A stretch of DNA of 64,000 nucleotides from Temnopleurus reevesii (GCA_036244855.1 BQKZ01002453.1:27203-91202); one strand, 5' to 3'. Positions 1 through 13,640 are shown, counted from the first letter of the stretch. Made by a program: numbers and translations. The notes: generated by a model not told the origin, from the sequence alone.

Positions 1-298
1 GACATAATCCAGGATATTTGAGCTGTATATATCGTAAAGTAATTCCCAGAGTTTTTTTAAAGTTTTTATATCGAGATAGAAATGACAACGATAACCAAGT
101 CTAAAGATCAAATGCGAAAAATAAAAAAAACATTGAAAGAAACTTGAGGGGAAAGTCAATGTAAGGAGAATACAAGATTCATGTAATGAGTGCATGGTGT
201 ATCTACCTCAGTGTTTTCTTTCCAAAACCTCGTTGCGCTAAGTGCACGCGGTGTGATTTATTTCGGCGCCTCAGTATCCTTCTGAAATCAAACGATCT

Positions 299-427
299 GG
301 GGCCCGTAACATAAAAGAAAATCAATCAATTTTGCGATCAATCGCAAACTTTGATACATGATTTCCCATAGACTTGCGATTGATTTCAATCGTACGATTG
401 ATTAGAAATCCTTATGTTACGGGCCCC
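299..427. mobile_element. MITE, 129 bp, TIR GGGGCCCGTAACATAA
   Basis: The first 16 bases and the reverse complement of the last 16 are identical. The interior is itself partly palindromic (ATCAATC / GATTGAT). No coding capacity. Two related copies lie at 5569 and 5825. Confidence 0.85.
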
Positions 428-2611
428 TCCTTGTCTTTGGCATGTCGGTGTACGTAATATACTTTCTAATTCATATAAGTGCTTTTTAGTTCATGCCTTG
501 TAAGGATTGTTGCAAGAAAAATGAGTATGAATATAGTTAATCATATCATTAATTGTTTTATAATCTTGATTATATTTGAATGGTTGAAGATTGACACACT
601 ATAACACGCTGCGTACATGCCATTCACACATCAGCAGAATATCACCACGCTGGAAAAGGTGATGAGTAACAAATTGTGTTGACAACAACAATCAAATTAT
701 TTCGTGAATAAACATTTTCCCAATAAAAAATGAAGGATTCTCATAATGGAGCAATATAAAAATAGTGTTTTGATTAGATTTTCATTTCAAATTTTCCCCG
801 TGCTTGTGGGAGACAAAGCCGTTTAAACCAGACAGCAACAGCGAGAATGACATTGTAGTGGAAATCTGCTGTGGTAAATGTTATTATTATTTTTTTTTAC
901 TCTTTTAGGTTATGTCTTTAGAAATAAAGTACTTATTTAGAAATGGTTAACAAACGATCAAATCTTTCGAGGAGAGCATCATTCGATCGGTTATTTATAA
1001 AGGGTATGTGAAAAATCATTTGGGATGTCAAGTTTGTAAGAGTGATGATCATGGGCTTGAGGATCGAGAGAGTCATCTCGTCTAGACTCCAAGACTAATT
1101 TTATTTCAAACCCAGTCCCCGTTGATGGGGAGATCTCTAAATGGTATATGATCGATTAGAAATAGCGGGAAACCTCCCTCAACCCTTCACCCATGAAAAC
1201 TAATTTCATTTTAAATTGGCGTAACTAACACCAGCACTTGCCGTTAATGAATGGCAAGCGAGCCAATTACCCCCACTATGAGAAGCGCCACCGCCTTCGT
1301 TTAGATGTATTTTTTAATAATATCTCCTGTCGTATCTTCACCAGTACCAAGACTTTATATATTTTTGGGGTAGAAAACACTTTTGAAAACAGCTATTTAA
1401 TGATTTTGAACAGGCATTGTTAACAATGTTAAGTTTCTTATGCAACAGTTTATCATATTTGTATTCTAGCCCCACCATGGAAAATTAATTGGAAACCCAT
1501 TGATGAATTCGCAATGTAAATTTTGTGCGGGCTGAACTCAGCAGTGTCAGAGTATAATGTTTTTAGGCATTTTTGTAACGTTTTCTTTTGTTTTTATTAT
1601 TATTAATGACTATTTTTCTGTCGTTCTAATAGTTATTGCTTGTTGTTTGCTTGCTGTTTACACCAATGTACATTATCTCTTTTGATCTTCTATTACATTC
1701 AAAAGGGACTCACACACGTATGGCTCCCTCCCCCACTCCCCCTCTCTCTCTTTTGACCAAATCACACGTAAGCTTAAATCAATTAATATATACGTGATCA
1801 AAAATTAAATAATAATTACGTTCATTTTTTATCAATCTGCTCGATATAAGTACATTGAAAAATGAACGGAACAAAATAAGATACAAACGGACAGAAGGTT
1901 TTCTTTGACGATAACAAACCCATCAGAATAAAAGAGCAAACATAAATTCATTGTGATGGACAACCGACCTCTCCTCCACTCATCAATTTCTCCCTTCTGT
2001 TGTTTGAACAATCAAGAAATTTCCCCGGTCAAGTTTGTCGACAAACGAAAGCGAAAGAGATGTTTTCTTTGGCGCGATGCTTTAAATGTAATTACTTGCA
2101 TTGCCTGCACAAACACTAGTAGGTGGGACCGCCGATGGAGCTGTGGAAAGATTTCTCCTCATTACTGATTAATAGTTTGGAGAGAAATTTGAATGTTGGA
2201 ATTTAAGAGAGAGAAAAAAACCTGAGTCAGTTGTCTAGGACGAATGTACGCTATAATCAAAATCAATTTAATTGGAGATTCTATATGAGGAAATCCTATT
2301 TTTATAAGAAATAGCTAAATATAAGACAATTAACATTGTGCTTTGTCCATGAAGTAAAATGGCATCGATTTGGTCCGAAGTTTGCAAGTTGTCTGGTTAT
2401 AAAGTGGAAATAGATCTGATGGGGTCTTTAAATTAAGGGTTCGAGTAAAGCCACGAATGAATAGAAAATTCATTAGTCTAGCTCTAATCATCATTCATAT
2501 ACATTACACAATTATATTTACATCTACTCAACGAACGACCACTCACCACATTCACATTTTGATACATTCAAGTATCAACGACGTTAGAGATTGGATAAAA
2601 AGATGGGTCCC
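428..2611. other. Intergenic, no recognised gene
   Basis: AT-rich DNA downstream of Delta. Frames of 60-70 codons occur by chance; no domain, RNA or long repeat is recognised. Confidence 0.5.
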
Positions 2612-2812
2612 AATTATTTCTGAATGATTTCATTCATTGGCCTCGCATGTATGGGCTTTTCCAATCTTCGCCATATTGTCTTCTTTTATAAACGATAGTA
2701 GATAAGATGAAAAAAAGATAATTATTTCTGAATAATTTCATTTATTTGCCTTGCTTGCATGGGCCTTTCGAATGTTCGCCCTATTGTCTTCTTTTACAAA
2801 CAATGACCAGCT
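2612..2812. repeat. Imperfect tandem duplication, about 108-bp unit
   Basis: Two adjacent diverged copies starting at 2612 and 2720, both reading AATTATTTCTGAAT and later ATTGTCTTCTTTTA. No coding content. Confidence 0.8.
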
Positions 2813-3540
2813 CATTAGGAAAATGAAATAATTCATCTGGCTGGAGTGGCTGGACTCAGTCATTCGATTAAGATCTCAAGGATTATGTGTTTTCCCTCAG
2901 ATCCACTGAGGATGCGGGTTATTTCCTCGACATCTTCCTCTGGTCTGCAGTGCCGAGGTTCAGGGGTGTAAACAACAAGGAGGGGAGAGGGAGAGGCTTA
3001 CCCAAGCTGCCAAGATGTCTATACTAGCTATAAATCTTCTTCATTTTTATGCGCAAGCTTGATAATTATACCTTATTAGAACAAGGGTCAATTACCCCTT
3101 CCCCGTATGAATAATTTTCCAACTATTTAGAGAAAAATAGGTCAACAAAAAAGGATTTTGTTGTCATACGCATTAAATTCTTTAAACAGCACTCTGGCTG
3201 CCATTTCAGTCCTTTCACAAAGGGTACCGGCTCGAGCCTTGACAGGGGTAACGTGTGGGCAACTTTTAGTTTGCACCCCCTTTTCATAAAAGCGCAATAT
3301 TAAAAGAAACCATGTATATACATGTATTTGAAAAATGTTGTAGTTGTGAGGTTTGAACCGCACCGTGAAGGGTTCCTTCATTCCAAGGCAGGCAGTTAAA
3401 CCGAAGCTGCTGGCTGATTTCGACCAAGAAATATCAAACATGGACTCCGATCCGTCAACGGTGAAAATTCATTTCCCATGAAAATATGTGAAAGTATTCG
3501 CTCGTATAGAGACAATTCTAATGACACAATGTTCCTCACT

Positions 3541-3640
3541 CACTGCCGATACACAGCTCAGTCGGTAAATCGTCCGCCCTAGAATGAGGCGAGCCTTCAT
3601 GGCATGCATGCCACGGGTTCGATCCCACAGCTGCCGCCAT
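3541..3640 (+). repeat. tRNA-derived SINE head
   Basis: ACAGCTCAGTCGGTAA resembles the pol III box A and ACGGGTTCGATCCCA the box B, about 55 bases apart, followed by CAGCTGCCGCC. The rest does not fold as a functional tRNA. A related 3' part is at 45465-45508. Confidence 0.65.
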
Positions 3641-4009
3641 TTCAAAATATTTCGTAAAATCTTGCACAGTGAGGAAAAAGAGAAATATTTCATTTTCCTG
3701 AAAGAAATGCAATATGCACCTTCTTTTTAAGTGCGCATAATACAATCCATGTATCTTCCAAGTAATTGATTGAATTCTACTCTTACTCACTTGAGTCGTC
3801 AATGAAATTTTCAATCCATTACGTCAGCTACGTTGCTGTTTTTCAGCTCAATTAGTGAGTTAACTTGAGGTGACAATGATCATTAGTCGTTCTTGAAAAG
3901 GGAGATGTTTTAACGTCACTTAGTTTCTGAGAAAATCTTGAACAGATCGAAAGCTATGTTCTTTTTTTTAGTTGCCACGCATGAATCCAAAAGGAAAAAA
4001 AATACATAA

Positions 4010-5090
4010 AAATGATGATAATAATAATAATAATAATTATATAACAATAATAATAGTTCTTATGTATCGCCTAAAACTGACTTTGTTCGAGCGTCTCTAA
4101 TAAGCGCTCTACAGTTTAACCCTATTCCAACTGGGGGGGGGGGGACAAATTTTGTGATCGCGCCGCCGCGCAAATATTTTTCACCGCGAGACTCGCTGAC
4201 TTTTTACTTTCAAGTCTTGCGCAACTTTTGAGACTACTTTCGCGAAAATCGGGCGTATGGTTACGTCGTCGCGCCACTTTCTGTACATGCATGTCAGACC
4301 GAAAATCGCTCAAAAACGTGATTTTGTGTACAAAGTCAATGTAAATTGGGATTTCAGTCTGAATTCATAAAAATGTAGTTATTTTCAATTTTATGGCTTA
4401 TAATTAATTCATTTTAGCATAAATATACTTCAAAAAAGTTCTGCAATAAATTTCATCCAAAAAACAATAGAAAACAAAAGGTAAAAAAAACAATGAAATA
4501 CATAAGAAATTCATAAAACAATAAAAAAAAAACATAAGAAATATCTGGTCACACCAAATTTTTTTTCCAGGTAGTATTGTGAGGAATAATATGGAGAATA
4601 TTCACACCAAAAATGAGCTTTCTAGGAGCTTCAATGAGTGAAATAGAACAGAAAATAAGATTTCATGCATAAATTTGCATAATTAATTAATTAAAAATAG
4701 AAATCATAAACTTTCAGAAAATTAAACTATACAGTCATATAGTTTACACTCTACACTATGCGCGTGCAAAATTTTGCGGCGATCGCGCGATCCACGGCCG
4801 AGATCTGAAGGGGGGGGGAAAAATTAACCCCCCCCCCCAGTATAAACTTGGTCTGAAAAAGCCCAGTTAAAATAGGGTTAACATGATTGCCTTAGATTCT
4901 AGAAGTGCAGCTGTAAGCAGCGCGCAGGATTTCAATGTACCCATTCAACTCACCTGGGTCAAGTGCAGCAGAAAGTGGATGAATATTTTGCTGACGGAAA
5001 TTAACGTCACGGATGGGATTCGAACCTACGACCCTCGAGTGGAAAGGAGAGAGTCGTAATAATTACATTAAGATGCTTCAGCAGAGTCTA
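4010..5090. repeat. Dispersed repeat copy split by a MITE insertion
   Basis: Left part 4010-4119 (AAT repeat, then TAATAAGCGCTCT) and right part 4878-5090 (CTCACCTGGGTCAAGTGCAG through GGGATTCGAACC) match the layout of the repeat at 41113-41420. The element at 4120-4877 interrupts it. The GGGATTCGAACC is an inverted pol III box B, so the family may be tRNA-derived. Confidence 0.65.
4120..4877. mobile_element. Non-autonomous piggyBac-like element (MITE), 758 bp
   Basis: Flanked by TTAA at 4116-4119 and 4878-4881, the piggyBac target. Terminal inverted repeats are CCCTATTCCAACTGGG and, reversed, CCCTATTTTAACTGGG (14 of 16 identical). Subterminal GC-rich inverted patches (GATCGCGCC at 4156; GGCGATCGCGCGATC near 4780) and G/C homopolymer runs follow. 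No transposase frame is present. Confidence 0.7.
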
Positions 5091-5568
5091 TCTGACTCCT
5101 TTTACCGTCTTCACGTCATAGATTATCTCGGATTGTGGGACTACTTTTTTTTTATATGCTTCCGTAGAAATTTCTTTTCCTTTATTTTCTACAATAACAG
5201 AAAATAATTTACAAGAATTCAAATTGATACAGTGTCATGAAATGCACATCTTTAACGATAGTAGAATATAGAAATATAATGTGTTTCTAAGAAGATGACT
5301 TTGTTTACAAAAAAAGAAATAAAAACGATGTTGTCTGCCGGGCAAATTTATTAAACCTGACACAGGTAGATACATAGGTCCAAGGGCATATAGACTAGGT
5401 GCATAGGTGATGTAGAACAGAAATCGATGCTAAGGCGGGAGTTACTACGAAGTGTATCTGGTCAAACAAAGTACAAGGGCATCATTTGGGTGCAAAGTGA
5501 CAATGCGATAAAGAGCTGTCGATGCGCTTCGTCGACCAAGGATCTTAGGGAAGGCAGTATCGTACATG

Positions 5569-5692
5569 GGGTCTGTAACATAAAAGATGCAATTAAACTT
5601 ACGATAAATATTAATCGTAAATATATGGCAAAAGGTGTACAAAAAAGATACGATTAATTGCAAAATTAATCGTACCTCTTTATGTAACAGGG
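5569..5692. mobile_element. MITE of the same family, 124 bp, with target duplication
   Basis: Ends GGGTCTGTAACATAAA and, reversed, CCCTGTTACATAAA, and is bounded by ACATG at 5564-5568 and 5693-5697, a likely 5-bp target site duplication. The interior has an inverted TTAATCGTA motif. Confidence 0.75.
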
Positions 5693-5824
5693 ACATGGTC
5701 TGGTGTTCATGACGTCGCGTGGGCACTGCATCATCCGTGATGAGAAATAATGAATTTGGCGTGTATTTAAGTAAATCAATATGATGATGTTTTTATAAAA
5801 AAAAATTGTATCATATCATATCAT

Positions 5825-5920
5825 GGGCCTGTAACATAAAAGAGATAAGATGAATTAAAAATCAATCGTATCTTATATGGTAAACGATTTACCATAGACT
5901 TATAGTCATGGTAAGTTTAA
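5825..5920. mobile_element. Partial MITE of the same family
   Basis: Begins GGGCCTGTAACATAAAAG like the other two copies and has the AATCAATCGTA interior, but no matching right end is found. The right boundary is approximate. Confidence 0.55.
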
Positions 5921-6218
5921 TTGCATACATTTATTTGCCTATTCATAACTAACATTTGATTGGAAATGATAGCCCCTTTTGCAAATAAGCTCTTCATAAA
6001 TTATGTAGGCATACATGTTGCGTTTTGGCGGATTTACTAAAAGATGCAAATATTATGCATATTTTATACACCAAGGTAGCTCACGATAACCTGACCGCTT
6101 GCCCGAAGATTGTCCGTCATGGTAACAAGTGCTGGTTGCAAACTAGATTCCAAGTATTGTAGTTTAACTGTTACTAATAGAAGCGTGCATACATTTGAAC
6201 GTATTATTATAAACATAA

Positions 6219-6586
6219 GCAACTCCATGAAGATAATGATGCGACATCTAGAACAACATTGGCACCACAACTGGTATCGAATTGGTGCCAATGTCGTTCT
6301 TTCGATACCGATTATGGTACCAATGTCGCTCTTTCGATACCGATTATGGTACCAATGTCGTTTTTTTGATACCGATTATGGTACCAATGTCGTTTTTTTG
6401 ATACCGATTATGGTACCAATGTCGTTCTTTCAATACCGATTGTGGTGCCAATGTCGTTCTTTCAATACCGATTGTGGTGCCAATGTCGTTCTTTCGGTAC
6501 CGATTGTGGTGCCAATGTTGTTCTTTCGATACTGATTGTGGTTCCAATGTCGTTCTACATTTGGTATCATTGTCTTCATGGAGCTG
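6219..6586. repeat. 32-bp minisatellite bounded by inverted arms
   Basis: About eight units of 32 bp (repeat starts near 6304, 6336, 6368, 6400, 6432, 6464 and on) built on GATACCGATTATGGTACCAA. The array is enclosed by arms 6219-6270 and 6535-6586 that are inverted copies of each other (CTCCATGAAGA...). The two opposed open frames of 99-141 codons through it are a by-product of the repeat. Confidence 0.85.
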
Positions 6587-7570
6587 CACAAAATTTGGCC
6601 CCCAGACGAAGATGAAAACATTGGCCCAGCTCAATGTTTTCATCTAACCCGAGGACTCTGAACTCACGATATGGACCTGACCTGGACCCACTCGGCAAGC
6701 ACGCCATCTGGTCGGGGCACACGACACCTAGCAATGGTGTGCTCGTGGGATCGCATGGGTTTTGACACGTCGCAAGGGTTGATCGAAGGCCAAAGCTTCC
6801 ACGATCAATCAGCAGTTTCCCAGCGAAAAAAAACCTTAGGTCTTTGGATCGATAAGTAGAGAAGGCCACTCACTGATCACGCTTTCCATGACATAAACAA
6901 AAGGAACCTGGTCGCGACAACTCAAACTACAAATCTGAAGCAAAAACTCTCTCACGGTTCCCACCACGATACACCGCAAGTTCTTCAGTGTAGCAAAATC
7001 AAAGCAGGCCTTTTACTATTATTTAAGCTGAGATTGATCTTCATAATCAGAGATCCTTAAGATTATAAAAGAATACTAAATTGCGTATTATCACTCAAAT
7101 CGGCCAGTTTACTCAATGAAGTCAAATGTACAACGTTATTATACATGTGCTATATCACAAAGAAATATTTTATCTACTCTAAATGCATTTTATACCTAAA
7201 GGATGTGGAATATTCATCATCACACAATATGAGTCATTTGCATACATCTCAAATAAAAGGACAATATCAAAATTATCATTTTCTTAAATGTATTATCTGA
7301 AGGAGACATGCGTATTTAAGCAGTAAAACCTCTTTTTCAGTCTAATTGAAAAATTAAAGGTATAGATATGTAATTGTCAGGACAAAGAAGTTGGTGTGAA
7401 ACAAGCTGACGTATTTACAAATAGCTTTACATGCATAAATATAAGTTTGCACAAAATTTCGATATTATTCTCGCACTTATTCTGGTATAATCTAGATTGA
7501 ATGTGACAAACAAAAGCCCTAACGATCACCATTTCGTCCCGCTGAAATACGTAAATAAAGGAAGACGATC

Positions 7571-8074
7571 TTTAAAGGGAAACCAACCCCTGGAATTATC
7601 GTGCTCTCATTGAATAAAGAAAAATCAATGAACAAACTCTGATAATTTGAGCAAAATCGGACAACTCCTCATTCACTCTGTATACAAAACTTCACATTTT
7701 CTCCTTTTTTTTTCGGAAAGTCAACAAAATGTCAATTTTCGGTTGGGGTGTAGCATTTCTGTATTGATTCCGCATGTATTTTGAGAAGATGCATGCTGCA
7801 ACCTTCCTCTAAATTTTACATTGATCCATTTTAAAAATTCTATGTACAAAGTGAATCATTGAGGAGTAGTCCGACATGACGTCACAGATTCCGTCGGTGT
7901 TGCCGATCGCACGGATCCCTATGAGCGTCAGTGATCGTCAAATCTCTGTGAATTTGAAAATTCATAACTTTTGAAAATATTGTTCAATTTTGCTCAAAGT
8001 TTTACAGTTTGTTCATCTGATTTTTCTTCATTCAATGATAGCACGATAATTCCAGGGGTTGGTTCCCCTTTAAA
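7571..8074. mobile_element. Palindromic MITE-like element, 504 bp
   Basis: Ends TTTAAAGGG-AACCAACCCCTGG and its reverse complement match at 34 of 35 bases, with weaker symmetry to about 100 bases each side (TTGAGCAAAAT in both arms). TTAA within TTTAAA at both borders could be a target duplication. The central part shares GGCAAC...AGAATCTGTGA-GTCAT and TTTGTACAT with the element at 38221-38610. Confidence 0.8.
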
Positions 8075-10588
8075 TAGGAAAATGTTTGGTATTCTAATGG
8101 TTTCATATAGCAGTATACCTTTCAGATATACGCTCACTCTATAGGAAAATGGGGAAATCCAAAACGTATAAAAAGATGATCGAATAATATAATCATATGA
8201 ATGCTCTGAATGTAATAATGATAATAATCAATTTACAAATGTGTTATCAACTTCTGTCAAAACCCGATATACGCATTGATGACGCAGGTCTAATCCAGGG
8301 ACCTAAAGCCTAAATAAACTTTCATGGGAAAAGGGGAAATCTGGTACAATCATACCATAAAATCGATTAGATTGTTTACTCTCTCGTATGGAAAACGTAG
8401 TGGAATCCATACATGAGCTTCACTTTCTATATTGAAATTAGCATTATAATGAATATTCTAACTGCATGATTATAATGGAAGTAAATGTGAATATGATTCA
8501 TGTGAATTTATTGAAAATTAATTGAATGACTGAATGAATGAATAAACAAATGATTAAAGCCTCGCAACGTCCGTGTAAGCTTTGTTCTTTTCCTTTTAGG
8601 GTGTTTTGGGTTTGTCCACAGTGGGTTTTCAAAATGGGTGGACGGAGGATTTAGGATGAGGGACAGTATGAAACGAGTGCGCACTTAATGTACGCATTAA
8701 ATGACAGTGTGCAACCGATATGCGCAGCTGATATACGCATCATTGGTTGCGCACTCGATTTTTTAATCGTCCACAAGCTTTTGTCCACTAATTTTGAAAA
8801 CTTTTAAAACTCACTAATAATAGGGCGAATACACCGGACCCCGAATCAAGATGGCGGTTTCTCCGTTGCACAAAACTCATCATTGAAGACAACTAAATTG
8901 ATGACAGTGCATGTGAAACAGCCAATCACCATCAAGGATACCACAGAACTTTACTATGACTGACAAAGTTTTCATCAATGGCACATTTTATACCACGGGC
9001 TCTAGAATAACCAGATTAATGAATCAAATTTTCAAAAACTCCAAACTGAAACTCTTCTGACAAATGGTGACCCAAATAATCTTATCGCACCAAATCGGAT
9101 ATCACAGATAGCTCTGTGAGTTATGAATATCCCTCTTTGTGTGTACTTGACCTCGAGTTCTGCTCGCTCTAGATACTTGCATGGGGTGTTGTCTTGCCTC
9201 CCTCCCATCTCAAGTCCAAAGCCTTTTAATCCCTCTATCGTAATCACTAAGCGCTGATAGATGATGATACCCCATACAAGATATCAAGCTCAGTCGAACT
9301 TTATACCCTTCCTCCGCCTGGGAAAGATCATATCAATATCATATTGCATTTTAAGACCCATCTTTGTAGAGAATGGATGGGGGTGTAGTGTGTGCGATTA
9401 GCATCACGTTCGTTTCCGTTTTGAAATCAAAGATTATCAAAATGAAATGAGTCGGTTCGTAATGAACTTCTCTCGTATTAATCCTGTGTATAATCACATA
9501 TCCATTTTATCAACTTAGATCTATATTATCCATGTCTTAAAGATAATCCTGACTTCCGAAAATGAGAGAAAATAAATAATTACAGTTTCGGACATAAACT
9601 CATTTAGGTTTCATTAATGCGTAATATCTGACAAAGGTTTCTCATTTACAATGTCATATAACTGAGCAAATTAATATAAAAAGATTAATTCATTATCGCC
9701 AATTTATTTTTTAAGATGTAGTCTCGCCGAGCATTCTATTAATGTTTGAGAAAAGAGAATAAGCATTCAATTAATTGATATAATTACATAAAATGTCATT
9801 ATTCATATGTTTTTTGTTGATCGAAATAACGAGCATGGTGGCCCTAATCGAGAGACAACGTTAGCATGGTTAGAGTAAATGTAATTGGTCTGTTCCGAGT
9901 TAACCCCGTTTGTCCCGCTAAAGAGCAAAATACTTTTAGTGCTAAGCAAATCCTGGAGAGTAACATTTTCAATAACATTATGAACCACAAACCCACTCAG
10001 ATTTGAAACCATAAAGAGTGCATGTATCAAACAAAGTTCATATGTTTTTGGCGCAGTCGCACACTTGCACGTTAATTTACGCCCTCTTCATTGACCTGCA
10101 ATTTTTTGTGTGTGAAGCTTTATACAACCTTCGGCCGGTGCCTCAAAGTTGGTCACTCAAGCCAAACAATCAATCGCACGTGGAATTTTAAAAAAACCAA
10201 GAAGAGCTTTTCATCTCCCTTCGCACCAATTCTTTTTTCAATAAAATAGATGCAGCAGATACCGTCTTGCCCTGAGACCATCGCAGATGGTGTGAAGCCT
10301 TGATCAGGGGTGATGATGATGGAGATGACATACCATATGCTCAATTATCATCTTTGTATTCACCCCGGTCACGATGTCCGATCTGGACAGTGAGATGGAC
10401 AAGCGAAGAAGGACTGCATCAATGGAAGAAGGGTGCTCTCAAATACAGGGTGTCACAAAAAGATAAGGAGCAAAATCAAATCGAGAACCTGAACTATAGG
10501 GCTTTTGGTAAACAATCATGTGTGTTTCAAGAAAGGTTATGTAACATGGACACAACGTAAAGACGACATTGCGCAATTTTCTTATTAA
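8075..10588. other. Intergenic, no recognised gene
   Basis: AT-rich single-copy-looking sequence; short frames only, nothing recognised. Confidence 0.5.
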
Positions 10589-10690
10589 TCATGTTAACCC
10601 TGTCACGTACCCACTCACCTCACCTGGGTAGAGTGGGGCAGAATGCGCATTACTTTATTGCTGAAGATAATTAATGTCATTAGTTGAAGA
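10589..10690. repeat. Fragment of the dispersed repeat seen at 4878 and 41113
   Basis: Shares CTCACCTGGGTxxAGTG, GCAGAATG and TTGCTGA followed by TTAATGTCA with the other copies, in the same order. Confidence 0.55.
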
Positions 10691-13480
10691 CATGTGAAGA
10701 GAGGGGGGGGGGGTAATTTTGATTTGATACTTTCTCGAGACACAAAGTTTGTTCTTGACATCTATGTTCGATGCCTGCCTAACATGGCGACGAGTAATGT
10801 AGCCAACTAAATTCCAAGTATTGTAGGTCAACAACAGGTTTGAGGAATACCACATAACTATGCTCGATGCCAAGAAACATGCATGAATTTTGATCTGTTT
10901 GTAAAACGGTCTATTCGAACCGCGAATATACTGTTGGTTCAAATGTTAAAGTCAGAACCACATCTCCACGGTGTTTCTATTCATGCGTGTTAACTTATTT
11001 CATTATGTTGTTCATGGAATTTTGAGGGAGTTAGAACAACCAGGATGATGGAACAACATCAACAGAATGTTCAGGACTGATGTTACATTTTGATTCGTAA
11101 CATTATTTTGTGTGTATGGACAAATGGGTTCCAAGCCAGTGATAATCTGAAACACACGTATGTGTGTAAGTATGTATTAAGTTACATTCCACAGGATTTT
11201 GTAGAAACTGGCTGGCGTATATAAGATTTGTGTCATTCTATAGAGCAGGTAGGTCTATGTATAGAGCAACCATTTCTATTTTCGAATCCGTGAGAAACCA
11301 GTGAGAAAAAGTCTCCCACACTTACCCTAAGTAATACCCGCATGTCTTCTCTATTATAAACTTAATGTACTTAATCCCGATTCAATATCCTATACCCATT
11401 ATCAAGTTTAATTAAAAAGAGGGCCTATACGGTCCAAACGAATACCCCTTACTATCATTTTCCATTCGGTTACCTGATGACCATACCTGCATATGTACCG
11501 ATTTTAACCATATTCCCATAAAAGATGAGCGATGTAATTTATGGTTGGAGCCAGATCAAATTTTGGCGCCGATTTCCGGAACTCCTTCATTTGGGCGGAG
11601 AAAGAACAGGCTATACCCGTTTCAACCCTTTCAGCTGTGTAATGTTTGATGAGAAGTCATTGAAATTGGAAGCTCATTCACAAATATTAGAGATTACAAG
11701 TGAAAATAACTGGGTGAATTATCTCTCATCTGTTTAATGTATTTTTCGTTTCTATCTTTTTATCGTCATCTGTCTCATTTAGCTGTTTGGTTGTCTCCGT
11801 ATCTGCCTCTGTCTTGTTTGTTACGGGTGCACATTTTTTTTTTTTGTATTTTCTTATTTATCTTTTTATTCATTGCTTTGTATCATTCGGGAAAAGAAAT
11901 ATATGAATAAAAATATAATCAATATTCCGAATTGTCAGAAAGTATTGTATGTATCGTTCTTTCAAACAGCTAGAAATTTGGGTCCTGAAATGTTGCCATT
12001 TATAAACATTTGTACTTTATCACATTACACCATATTGCATTACATCACATTACACCGAGTATCATGGCGATTGTCGCGTTTTTATCGCAATTAGACCTAA
12101 TCTCAGAAATTTTGCAATCATACTTTCCTCATTGAAATTGTCCGTCCCACATATTGTTGAATATGACAAGAGTATTCCCATCGAGTAGAAAGAAAACTAT
12201 TGATTAAAACACGACTTCAAACGTGACCAAGACTAATCTGTTTAATGTTGTATAGAATGACAAGACAATGTGCTATTTTACCTCTCTTTCATTCTTTCTT
12301 TTTCGTCCATTTATCTCTTCAAGCATCAAATGACTCAGATTCTCTATGGTCTGTTGAAGATCATACCGTGGGAAAATCTCAGCATTTGTTACTTCAGCCC
12401 ATTATTATGGAGCTTCTTCTACGGGGTTCAAAAGAAAACTGCTCTTTTCATGCCAGAACAGCGCTGTAAACAATAGTGCTCGGCTCGGTACACAGAAGGA
12501 AAGTAGAAAAGGTAAGTGCGCCATTCGGATGGTGTTTTTTGTTTGTATTGACAAACTATCATGTCTGTTGTATAACAGTTCACAGAGACGGGTCCTTTCG
12601 GGGAGGGGAGATAAATTGAGGTGATCTCAGGAGGATTTGGAAAATGGTCAAACGAGATCGGATTAGTAACACCTTTTTGAAAAGCCTTTGCGCAGATGTG
12701 GAAAAAGTCACAAGTACCTGGTTTCCGATCCTTGTTTTTCGTGTATCTTCCCAGTAAATTTTCAAAACATTTGCTAGCACATTTTAATGTTTGTAGTTTT
12801 GCGGCATAATTTGCTTTTCGAAAGAGACCTTTTCTCCTCATATTTGTTGTTTACGTGGGCCTATTTATCCTTGCTCTTTCTTCTTTTACCAATAACAGCC
12901 AATCATGTTAGTATTTTAAGGCTTCTTTTTTCGTCTTAAACATACTAAGAATTATCAAGGATTGTGTATATTCATTAGGTATGATTTGATCAGTAGGAAT
13001 AAGCCTATTCTTAATTTTTTGTTCATTTTGAATATTGTTTATTGTATTACCAGATTTTATACGGAAAGCAAACGATAGAATATGGATATGATAAATCACA
13101 AAGGATCTTGTTTTCAGACATAGAAGGTGGAATCCTTTCAGTGAAACAAGAACATGCATGGATAACGAAAATTTGGAAAATTTGGAAAAGTCGTTGAAGA
13201 GTTAGGAATTTCGGAAGCTTTTATGAGATAATTTTTGGTGTTCTCCCCAGCATCAACGATGCCACTTTGGACAGCCCTTTCTTCAGGGTAGATATGCTAA
13301 TCTATTTGGAATATGCATGGGAAACTATGGTTAAAATTTAAATGTGACCCTTCGAACAGCTGAACCAAATATCGTCGCATGAGAGAAAGCATAAAAATAC
13401 TCATTATCTCCCATGAGAAAATATTCAGCTCAGTGGTAAGGTAATTCACAGTCTAATTTTCCCCCATACATATTCTGGAA
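10691..13480. other. Intergenic, no recognised gene
   Basis: AT-rich with poly-T and poly-G runs. The longest frame (137 codons on the minus strand at 12428-12841) has no recognised similarity and ordinary intergenic composition. Confidence 0.5.
12367..12374 (+). promoter_or_regulatory. Isolated Su(H)/CSL-type octamer
   Basis: CGTGGGAA in the region downstream of Delta with no neighbouring Hes-type site. A chance match is plausible. Confidence 0.2.
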
Positions 13481-13483
13481 CGG

Positions 13484-13606
13484 TTGGCATATCTGCAAAT
13501 CGTATTTTTGTGTCTCGATCTTTCTCACTCCATCTGCCTCTATCTTCGCATCACTAAGATCTCTCTCTCTTCTGCTACCCATCCCCTACTCTTCATCACC
13601 CTCTGC

Positions 13607-13640
<34 letters not shown>

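Noticed and set aside
6110..6643. Overlapping open frames on both strands with repeated peptides
   Set aside because: They are translations of the 32-bp minisatellite; three units make 32 codons with no stop on either strand.
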